From Comamonadaceae bacterium (lineage in GTDB: Bacteria > Pseudomonadota > Gammaproteobacteria > Burkholderiales > Burkholderiaceae_C), in NCBI GenBank assembly GCA_947464665.1, contig CANHXV010000117.1, positions 1 to 6,302 on the forward strand: a stretch of 6,302 nt of DNA, written 5' to 3'. Each line of letters starts with the position of its first letter. Within the stretch, counting starts at the first letter, position 1. The position numbers and the translations under genes are program-made. Positions 1 through 5,655 of the stretch are shown here, piece by piece. The notes under the pieces were generated by a model. The model searched no databases, had not been told where the DNA came from, and worked only from the letters and a program-made list of their open reading frames with translations.

Positions 1-272
1 ACCAAATCTTCATTCAATCCCAAGGCACGGGCAATCGAACGACCCAGTTGCGCCACCTCTAAAGAATGTGTCAATCGGGTTCGAAATAAATCACCTTCGT
101 GATTCAAAAAAACCTGTGTTTTGTAGACCAATCGACGAAAAGCCGTTGAATGGACAATGCGGTCTCGGTCTCGTTGAAAGTCATTGCGCGTAGGAGCGGG
201 CACTTCGGCATGTCGCCTGCCGCGTGAGTTTTCAGCAAAACAGGCGTAAATTTCAAGCACAGCAACGGTCAA
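1..272 (-). CDS. dgt: Deoxyguanosinetriphosphate triphosphohydrolase (Dgt family), N-terminal part, cut by window edge
   Basis: Only the first 90 residues lie in the window. Dgt-type HD-domain enzymes hydrolyse dGTP (or other dNTPs) to the nucleoside and triphosphate in the cytoplasm. Visible family motifs are NSRGRRHAE near residues 15-23, QRDRDRIVHSTAFRRLVYKTQV at about 33-54 and NHEGDLFRTRLTHSLEVAQ at about 57-75. The His of THSLE (residue 69) is the expected first metal ligand of the HD site; the HD pair itself lies beyond the edge. An in-frame TAA at 275-273 limits the start to TTG at 272 (MTVAVLEIYA...) or GTG at 260. I chose TTG because related proteins, as I remember them, begin MTV. 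Either start lies inside the end of aroB, overlapping it by 20 or 8 bp, with no clear Shine-Dalgarno sequence, so translation is probably coupled to aroB. Family assignment is firm; exact substrate is not. Confidence 0.88.
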   Translation of the reverse strand, partial: MTVAVLEIYACFAENSRGRRHAEVPAPTRNDFQRDRDRIVHSTAFRRLVYKTQVFLNHEGDLFRTRLTHSLEVAQLGRSIARALGLNEDL

Positions 273-1365
273 TTACAGCACGCACCATGGCTTCTGGTGC
301 CGCACTGACACGGGCCTTGCCAAGGCCATCCATCAAGACAAATTGAATATCGCCGGCCACTGATTTTTTATCATGCAGCATGTGTGCCAAATAGTGTCCT
401 GCATTGTCTTTTACATCTAACACAGGGCCTTTGATGGGCAAACCGGCGCGCTCGATGAGGTCGGTCAAACGCTTCACAAAAACAGCATCGATCAAGCCCA
501 TGTCGGCCGATAAATTGGCAGCCATCACCATGCCACAGCCCACCGCCTCGCCGTGCAACCACTCACCAAAGCCCAGGCCCGCTTCTATGGCGTGGCCAAA
601 CGTGTGGCCGAAATTCAAGATGGCCCGCAAACCCGACTCTCGCTCATCTTGCCCCACCACGAAAGCCTTGATTTCACAACTGCGCTTCACAGCATGCGCC
701 ATGGCCCGAGTTTCACAGGCCTTCAAGGCAGCCAAGTTGACATCAATCCAATCAAAAAACGCCATGTCGGCGATGGGTCCATATTTGATGATTTCGGCCA
801 AGCCAGCGCTGAGTTCGCGTGTTGGCAAAGTTTTCAAAACCCCTAAATCGCACACCACCCGCTGCGGCTGGTAAAAGGCTCCGATCATGTTTTTGCCCAT
901 CGGGTGATTGATGGCTGTTTTGCCGCCCACCGAAGAATCGACTTGCGCCAACAGCGTGGTGGGGACTTGGACAAACGGCACACCCCGCATAAAGCTGGCT
1001 GCTGCGAAGCCCGTCATATCGCCTACGACGCCACCGCCCAATGCGAACAAGACTGTTTTGCGATCGCAAGCCAGGCCAAGCAATTTATCGAAAATAAGGT
1101 TCAAGGTGACCCAATCTTTGTGCGCTTCACCATCTGGCAACTGAACAGTGTGAATCAGTTTGTAATAGCCCGATAGCGCCTGGCGCAAAGCTGCTTCATA
1201 AAGCGGTGAGACCGTGGTGTTGGTCACAATCATGGCGGCTGCAGCTTTGGGCAATTGGCTGTAGGTGCTAGCTTGTCCTAATAAACTTTCACCAATCAGA
1301 ATGTCATAACTTCTGTCAGCCAAATCGATTCGGACAGTTTCGGTGGGTGTGTGCAATGCGGTCAT
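253..1365 (-). CDS. aroB: 3-dehydroquinate synthase
   Basis: Second step of the shikimate pathway: converts DAHP to 3-dehydroquinate using NAD+ and a divalent metal, in the cytoplasm. The 370 residues match the usual family length. The N-terminal NAD-binding domain carries GGGVVGD at 110-116 and PTTLLAQVDSSVGGKTAIN at 135-153, followed by GKNMIGAFYQP. The metal-binding ligands are present: Glu191 in AEIIKYG, His254 in NFGHTFGH and His271 in HGEAVG. The start ATG at 1365 overlaps the aroK stop as ATGA. There is no good Shine-Dalgarno just upstream, so coupling to aroK is likely. The C-terminus overlaps the start of dgt. The gene appears intact and functional. Confidence 0.97.
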   Translation of the reverse strand: MTALHTPTETVRIDLADRSYDILIGESLLGQASTYSQLPKAAAAMIVTNTTVSPLYEAALRQALSGYYKLIHTVQLPDGEAHKDWVTLNLIFDKLLGLACDRKTVLFALGGGVVGDMTGFAAASFMRGVPFVQVPTTLLAQVDSSVGGKTAINHPMGKNMIGAFYQPQRVVCDLGVLKTLPTRELSAGLAEIIKYGPIADMAFFDWIDVNLAALKACETRAMAHAVKRSCEIKAFVVGQDERESGLRAILNFGHTFGHAIEAGLGFGEWLHGEAVGCGMVMAANLSADMGLIDAVFVKRLTDLIERAGLPIKGPVLDVKDNAGHYLAHMLHDKKSVAGDIQFVLMDGLGKARVSAAPEAMVRAVIDRCCA

Positions 1366-1910
1366 GTTCGGCTTGGAAGTGAGCTTGCAGCATGGGTGTC
1401 AAAACCAAGGAGGTCTAACTCTGCAATGATGGTGTTAAGCAACCTGTTGAGACTGGGTCGGCCTGTGTCAAAAACAAAATGCGCTGTCTCACGATACAGC
1501 GGATCGCGTGCATTGAACAAGTCTCGCAACTTTTCTTGAGGATCGTTGACTTGCAGAAGCGGTCTTTGCATGTCGTGCTTCAGTCTTCTAAAAACTTCTT
1601 CGGGCGTTGAGCGCAAATAAACCACTTTGCCACGGGTGTGCAAATTTTGTCGATTGACAGGCCGAAGCACCGAGCCTCCTCCTGTGGACAGCACACCGTG
1701 GTGGTACTTGCTCAAATCGTCAAGGACGCTTTGCTCAATGTCGCGAAAACGCTCTTCACCTTCTCGGTCAAAAAACTCTCGAATCGAGCACCCTAAACGT
1801 TGCTCAATGACACTGTCTGAATCCAAAAAAGGCAGGCCGAGTCGACGCCCCATCTGTCTGCCGATGGTCGTTTTGCCAGATCCTGGAAGGCCAACAAAAA
1901 TAATGAGCAA
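1362..1910 (-). CDS. aroK: Shikimate kinase
   Basis: Phosphorylates shikimate to shikimate-3-phosphate with ATP, a cytoplasmic P-loop kinase of the NMP-kinase fold. Length 182 residues is normal. Visible motifs: Walker A GLPGSGKT at 7-14, shikimate-binding DSD at 30-32 and ERFRD around 53-57 (Arg56), STGGG at 75-79, lid RPLLQ at 116-120 and the shikimate-binding Arg of LYRETA (Arg140). The start is TTG at 1910. An in-frame TAA at 1934-1932 leaves only eight codons between it and this start, with no ATG or GTG among them, and the P-loop sits at the expected distance from the N-terminus. No Shine-Dalgarno is evident. The gene begins 10 bp after the pilQ stop and ends with the ATGA overlap to aroB, so it is probably translated by coupling from pilQ. 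Confidence 0.96.
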   Translation of the reverse strand: MLIIFVGLPGSGKTTIGRQMGRRLGLPFLDSDSVIEQRLGCSIREFFDREGEERFRDIEQSVLDDLSKYHHGVLSTGGGSVLRPVNRQNLHTRGKVVYLRSTPEEVFRRLKHDMQRPLLQVNDPQEKLRDLFNARDPLYRETAHFVFDTGRPSLNRLLNTIIAELDLLGFDTHAASSLPSRT

Positions 1911-1920
1911 AAGTAGAAAT

Positions 1921-3297
1921 TCAAGGAAGGATTAAGCCTTCAAGTGTATTCGAGGGCGCTGGGATTAGGTTTTCTGCCAGCACTCTGGGGGTCACAAAAA
2001 TCAACATTTCTGTTTTCCTTTGCGTGGATTGCTGGGTTTTAAAGAGCCAACCCAGCCCTGGCAAGCTGCCAAACCCTGGTAACTGAGCCACATCTTCCTT
2101 ATCGGCAGCCTCCAAAATACCGCCAATGACCACGGTGCCCCCGTTGTCCACCAAAACTTGTGTTTTCACATGCTTGGTGTTGATGGCATAGCCCGCTGCT
2201 GTGATTTGGCCCACGCTGTCTTTGGCAATGTCCAATTCAAGGACAACGGCTCCCTCTGGCGTAATTTGCGGCGTGACCTCCAGCTTCAAGTTGGCCTTTC
2301 GAAAGGCCACGGAAGCTGCCCCATTGCCGTTACTCACCTGGTAGGGCAACTCAGTGCCTTGTTCAATCAAAGCCTTGGTTTGATTGGCTGTGACCACCCG
2401 CGGACTGGCCACCACTTTGCCCTTGCCGTCGGCTTCAAGGGCAGAAATTTCGAGGTTTAAAAATTGATTGGCTGCTGCGTTGAACAGCGAAATGGCAAAA
2501 CTGGGCGGCGGATAGATGGTTTGACCGGCTGAGCCTGCTGGCAAATTCAAAGAAAAGCCAGGCTGCACACCCCCTGTGCTGCCCAAGGCTTGGGCACTGA
2601 TTGCCAAATTCACAGGCTTGGCATTGGCGGCATAAGGCGCTGTAAAAGGGGCCGCGAAAGCGCCGCCCAAACGCACACCCAAGGACTTTCCGAATTGCTC
2701 TTCAGCTTCCACAATGCGCGCTTCAATCATCACTTGGCGCACGGGTACATCCAAGCGCTTGATGACCTCCTGCATTTGCTTTAAGTAAACTGGGGTGTCC
2801 AAAAAGAACAATTGATTGGTTCGCGGCTCGGCCATGACCGTACCCCGCGCGCTAAGCCAATGATGTCCCGAACTCGCAGTGCCACTTCCGGCCAATTGCA
2901 AGCGCTGAACCACATCTAGCGCTTTGGCATATTTCAAAGGAATGGCCAAGGCTTGTAAATTTTCGGGCACTTCCTTTTTGAGGGCAATCCACAAGACGCC
3001 AGCTTGTTGGGTGGCGACCAAATTTTTAGATTGCACAACAACCGCCAAGGCTTCACGCCAAGTCATGTCATTCAAGTGAAGCGTCACGGATCCCGATATG
3101 CCCTCGGCCACAATTAAATTTTGTTGCCCCATTTCGGCAAGCGACTGGAGCAAAGCTTTGACCTCGATGTTTTGGAAGCGCCACTTCATCTTTTGCTCCA
3201 ATTCAAGGGCGCTGAGAGGCGCCATGATGCAACACTGAAGCAAGGCCCACACCACCCACCTGATCGCTTGAGGCCCTTGATATTTCAAGTCGCTCAT
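1921..3297 (-). CDS. pilQ: Short PilQ/HofQ-type outer-membrane secretin
   Basis: Forms the outer-membrane ring through which a type IV pilus or DNA-uptake pilus passes. I start at ATG 3297 (458 residues): it makes an ATGA overlap with the upstream stop and has AAAAGG seven bases upstream. A longer reading from 3342 adds 15 residues with no support. Residues 1-30 form a signal peptide with a long basic n-region, a hydrophobic core (WVVWALLQCCIM) and a likely cut after PLSA. An STN/N0-like domain follows (about 37-92), then an N1-type secretin domain (about 117-185, ending RLDVPVRQVMIEARIVEAEE) and the secretin beta-domain (about 200-442). Clear signatures are GKGKVVASPRVVTANQ, LKLEVTPQITPEGAVVLEL, VKTQVLVDNGGTVVIGGI and LPGFGSLPGLGWLFK with MLIFVTPRVL. 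Typical PilQ proteins are about 700 residues and carry N-terminal AMIN domains; none is present here. The size is closer to HofQ/ComE. Confidence 0.93.
   Translation of the reverse strand: MSDLKYQGPQAIRWVVWALLQCCIMAPLSALELEQKMKWRFQNIEVKALLQSLAEMGQQNLIVAEGISGSVTLHLNDMTWREALAVVVQSKNLVATQQAGVLWIALKKEVPENLQALAIPLKYAKALDVVQRLQLAGSGTASSGHHWLSARGTVMAEPRTNQLFFLDTPVYLKQMQEVIKRLDVPVRQVMIEARIVEAEEQFGKSLGVRLGGAFAAPFTAPYAANAKPVNLAISAQALGSTGGVQPGFSLNLPAGSAGQTIYPPPSFAISLFNAAANQFLNLEISALEADGKGKVVASPRVVTANQTKALIEQGTELPYQVSNGNGAASVAFRKANLKLEVTPQITPEGAVVLELDIAKDSVGQITAAGYAINTKHVKTQVLVDNGGTVVIGGILEAADKEDVAQLPGFGSLPGLGWLFKTQQSTQRKTEMLIFVTPRVLAENLIPAPSNTLEGLILP
1926..1941 (-). other. Small potential hairpin at the pilQ end, before aroK
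   Basis: On the mRNA strand GAAGG-CTTAAT-CCTTC can pair as a 5-bp stem with a six-base loop inside the last codons of pilQ, about 15 bases before the aroK TTG start. No run of T follows directly and the stem is short, so it is not a credible terminator. It might affect coupling between pilQ and aroK. Confidence 0.3.
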
Positions 3298-4286
3298 GGT
3301 GATACCTTTTCCCAGGGGAGCACAGTGGCGGAGTTGCCCCATTCATCTCTCAACCACAGCCCCTTTTCATCCAAAGAATGTACAAGGCGGTTTTCAATGC
3401 CCAAGTATTGCCCAGCTTGCACCGCACTGACTTGCCGACCCGATTGAAGAAGCGTCCAAAACAATGTCCAACCAGATGCCGTGAGTGATTGAGCGGCGCC
3501 AACCAGCCGCATTTGTCCAACAGAATGGTCTGGCAATACACGTGCATCCAAACTGAGCGCCTTTTTTTCGGCTTTGACTCGGCTGGCCGCTTGGAGTTCA
3601 ACCCCTGTGTCCGTGAAGGCGTCTTCGGCATTCCACAACAAATGGATTTGTCCATCTAGCGAGTAATCGCCCGTTGGCATCCAACGCCAAGTTAATTGAG
3701 ACCAAATGCCATTTTGAAACAACTGATTCAGTGACTGCAGATAAGCAGAGGTGGCCCATTGAGTTCCCTTCAGACTGACATCTAAAGCGCCGACTTCAAA
3801 GCCTTGCTGATCGGTTAAAGGAGTGAATTTCATATGGACGATTTGCAAGTTTTTTGCCTGCGCGAGTTGCTGCAAACGATGGATCAACTGCATGCGCAAA
3901 GCAGAATTTGGCCAAGCCAAGATCAATTCGTCCAATTGAAGTTGGTATTCAAGCAGTTGATCATTTGTTTGGGCATGCGTCAAAGCCAATGCGCTGGCTT
4001 TGGCGTTTTGCATTGCCTGCTCAGCCTGCTGAGTCATTTGCGCCATGGCCATGAGTTGCCACCTCAGGCGGTGCGATTGAATGAACCCAGCATTGGTTAA
4101 AACTTGCCAGAACCCCAAAAGGCAAACCATGCTGACACCGCACAACAAAATAGCACGCCCAACTCGGGCCCCCGTACTGCGAAACAGACTCCGATTGCGC
4201 CAATGAAATGCGACCGAAGGCCATGCCCTTGACACCATGGACACGCACGCGTGCAGGCAATAAGTTTTGAGCTCATGCATGTTCAT
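3294..4286 (-). CDS. Fused PilO-like / PilP-like pilus alignment protein
   Basis: A 330-residue single reading frame that combines two normally separate inner-membrane pilus assembly proteins. After a cytoplasmic basic region (1-44, with RNRSLFRSTGARVGR), one transmembrane helix spans about 45-66 (AILLCGVSMVCLLGFW). A Gln/Ala-rich coiled-coil-like stretch covers about 75-118. A PilO-like periplasmic ferredoxin-type domain follows at about 125-220 (RLQQLAQAKNLQIVHMKFTPL, FEVGALDVSLKGT, YLQSLNQL). A charged linker (221-252) leads to a PilP-like beta-domain at about 255-328, with MRLVGAAQ, VSAVQAGQYLGIENRLVHSLD and KGLWLRDEWG corresponding to the PilP pattern RMVG...V..GNYLG.N.G.I..I....I.L.E. 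No lipobox Cys precedes the PilP part. Start ATG 4286 gives an ATGA overlap with pilN; an ATG at 4328 would overlap by 46 bp and is less likely. Domain assignment is by eye: PilP part fairly sure, PilO part supported by topology and position. Confidence 0.8.
   Translation of the reverse strand: MNMHELKTYCLHACVSMVSRAWPSVAFHWRNRSLFRSTGARVGRAILLCGVSMVCLLGFWQVLTNAGFIQSHRLRWQLMAMAQMTQQAEQAMQNAKASALALTHAQTNDQLLEYQLQLDELILAWPNSALRMQLIHRLQQLAQAKNLQIVHMKFTPLTDQQGFEVGALDVSLKGTQWATSAYLQSLNQLFQNGIWSQLTWRWMPTGDYSLDGQIHLLWNAEDAFTDTGVELQAASRVKAEKKALSLDARVLPDHSVGQMRLVGAAQSLTASGWTLFWTLLQSGRQVSAVQAGQYLGIENRLVHSLDEKGLWLRDEWGNSATVLPWEKVSP
3305..3310 (-). promoter_or_regulatory. Ribosome binding site of pilQ
   Basis: On the minus strand AAAAGG lies seven bases before the ATG at 3297. 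It is the clearest Shine-Dalgarno-like site in the leftward gene train and decides the pilQ start in favour of 3297 over the upstream candidate at 3342. Confidence 0.6.
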
Positions 4287-4879
4287 GGTGCTGACGGATT
4301 GACTAGTGAATTTGTAGCCTGAGACCATAGATTGGCCTTGACTTTGACTTCTACCAAACTGGCCTCACTTGGCGAAGACCGATTAAGCGGCCGATGCGCA
4401 TGAAGAATTTGGGGGGCTGTTTTCCACCGATCAAACAGCATCATGTTGTTCATCAGGCTTTGCCACTTTGCGGGGTCTTCACTGAGCCCCTCAAACTCTA
4501 GTTTTCCGTGCTGCCAATTCAGACTTTGCAACTCAGCCAGCACGCCCTTTTGACTTCCATGGTTGGCAAACAAAATAGCCTGCACATCGTTCCAATCGTC
4601 TCGCTCTGTCTGTCGACGCGTTAAATAATTCACGCGTGACTTCAAACGTGTCAATTCAATTTGAGCGCTGCTTACTTCGACTTCAGAAATCACTTCAGGT
4701 TGATGCACTGCGGCGTTACTGGCCATTTGAGATTCAAGCTGGGTCAATTCTTGTTGTGCATCTGTTTCTTCCAAAAAAATCAGGGCTCCTGCCATGCACA
4801 CAGCCAAACCAATTGCCATTAACATTTCAATGTATGACTGACGAAGTTCAAGTTTCGAAGAACGAAGCAAATTCAGCAT
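4283..4879 (-). CDS. pilN: PilN-like inner-membrane pilus assembly protein
   Basis: A 198-residue bitopic protein. In the family, PilN pairs with PilO in the periplasm and binds PilM through a short cytoplasmic N-terminal motif. Here the N-terminus is MLNLLRSSKLELRQ, which keeps LNLL but not the following PWR of the usual INLLPWR motif. A transmembrane segment lies at about 19-36 (MLMAIGLAVCMAGALIFL). Residues 38-93 are charged and coiled-coil-like. A ferredoxin-like domain occupies about 108-185 (GVLAELQSLNWQHGKLEFEGL, then VEVKVKANLW as the last strand). Start ATG 4879 overlaps the PilM-like stop by 7 bp; its stop overlaps the next gene as ATGA. Identification rests on topology, size and position more than on strong motif identity. 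Confidence 0.78.
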   Translation of the reverse strand: MLNLLRSSKLELRQSYIEMLMAIGLAVCMAGALIFLEETDAQQELTQLESQMASNAAVHQPEVISEVEVSSAQIELTRLKSRVNYLTRRQTERDDWNDVQAILFANHGSQKGVLAELQSLNWQHGKLEFEGLSEDPAKWQSLMNNMMLFDRWKTAPQILHAHRPLNRSSPSEASLVEVKVKANLWSQATNSLVNPSAP

Positions 4880-5577
4880 GACGGGTCTTCTTTGAACACA
4901 CTGAAATATTGGCTTGCCAACTCGCCCTTGAATGGCAACCTGAATGCCTCAGCCATGACATTTGGTTGAAACCGCCAAGCCTGACCCAGTTCATTGCTTT
5001 GTGTGGCACAAGTGATGGTGTTGAGCTGGAGACCCAGCACACTGAGTTGTGCCAAGTAAGCCTTGACCATGCTTAGAGGACAAGCCCAGCAATGCGCTAA
5101 CCAATTGCCCTGTGCACTTGGATGAACTTCAAAGTCCAACGCCAAATCAGCCACCGGCAATTGGAGTGCTGCAGCAGCCTCAAGCCAACATTCAGCCTCA
5201 ATGTCCTCTGGACCCCAATGGGCTTGGCAGTCAACAACACCCGCCCAAATCTCATCTGGCTGAAGCATAAGAGCGGTTGGATTGGGTGTGCCTTGAAGGA
5301 AATCGACCCTCAATTGCGACATGAGATGGGCCAAATTCTCAGCCCTGCCATACAGCACGCGAGCACGCTGAGCAGCCAATGCGGCCCAAACCTTGACTGG
5401 GCTTGGGCTTGCGTTGGCAGCGCCGCTTGGATGGGGCAAGGGAAACGCATCAAAGGGGATGAAAACAGGGGAGACAACAAACCGCAAAGAAGTTGTTGGC
5501 ATGCGTGAGGAAATTGAGAACACAGGTTCACTTTCATTGACATCGAAGAGTGCTTTGATTGGACCCGCCCAGCGCAC
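4873..5577 (-). CDS. Truncated PilM/HofM/ComA-like pilus assembly protein
   Basis: Up to 234 residues, against about 350 for a full PilM. PilM is a cytoplasmic actin-like protein that binds nucleotide and the PilN tail. The recognisable part is the PilM-type 1C (SHS2) subdomain at about 101-200: TALMLQPDEIWAGVVDCQ, EDIEAECWLEAAAALQLPVADLALDFEV and PLSMVKAYLAQLSVLGLQLNTI parallel PilM's VALP...L...IE.EAE.YIP...V.LDFEV and V...LAALELAGLKPKVVD. The first 60 residues show no GID.G phosphate-binding strand, and only about 34 residues follow the SHS2-like part, so the second actin-like lobe is missing. Start uncertain: GTG 5577 is the longest; ATG 5502 (209 residues) would leave a more usual gap to ponA. 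Neither has a good Shine-Dalgarno. First gene of the leftward set, overlapping pilN by 7 bp. Confidence 0.72.
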   Translation of the reverse strand: MRWAGPIKALFDVNESEPVFSISSRMPTTSLRFVVSPVFIPFDAFPLPHPSGAANASPSPVKVWAALAAQRARVLYGRAENLAHLMSQLRVDFLQGTPNPTALMLQPDEIWAGVVDCQAHWGPEDIEAECWLEAAAALQLPVADLALDFEVHPSAQGNWLAHCWACPLSMVKAYLAQLSVLGLQLNTITCATQSNELGQAWRFQPNVMAEAFRLPFKGELASQYFSVFKEDPSC

Positions 5578-5587
5578 TCGAAAGGAC

Positions 5588-5593
5588 TACAAT
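5588..5593 (+). promoter_or_regulatory. Possible -10 element for ponA/mrcA
   Basis: TACAAT matches the sigma-70 -10 consensus at five of six positions and lies 62 bases before the first candidate ponA ATG. No TTGACA-like -35 stands at 16-18 bases upstream (the stretch there is CCGCCC/CGCCCA) and there is no extended -10 TG, so this is only a candidate. If pilM truly starts at GTG 5577, the element lies just upstream of that start in the shared divergent region. Confidence 0.3.
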
Positions 5594-5606
5594 TCCTCTC
5601 AATTCA

Positions 5607-5621
5607 GTTGCTTTCTGCAAC
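5607..5621. repeat. Small perfect inverted repeat in the divergent ponA/pilM region
   Basis: GTTGC-TTTCT-GCAAC: two 5-bp arms around a 5-base centre, between the pilM-like and ponA starts and just downstream of the candidate ponA -10. It could be an operator or a weak leader hairpin; 5-bp arms are also common by chance. The rest of 5578-5655 shows no tRNA, terminator or further gene. Confidence 0.35.
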
Positions 5622-5655
5622 GTTCAAATTCCGCCCTCTGCCCGGCAGTTTGACA

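Noticed and set aside
404..874. Rightward 156-codon frame inside aroB
   Set aside because: It is an antisense shadow of aroB, whose catalytic motifs are intact on the other strand.
1926..1941. Terminator between pilQ and aroK
   Set aside because: The stem is only 5 bp, is AT-rich in the loop and is not followed directly by a T run; aroK starts 10 bp after pilQ, arguing for readthrough.
3298..3342. Longer pilQ N-terminus from ATG 3342
   Set aside because: The start at 3297 has the ATGA overlap and a good ribosome binding site, and the extra 15 residues would overlap the PilP-like domain with no support.
3421..3430. Haemophilus-type uptake sequence (reverse strand AGTGCGGT)
   Set aside because: An eight-base partial match is expected by chance at this window size, and the AAGTGCGGT core is not complete.
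5537..5542. Perfect TTGACA as a -35 for a ponA promoter
   Set aside because: At 16-18 bases downstream the sequence is TTGGACC-like, with no -10 resemblance; it also lies inside the pilM-like frame.
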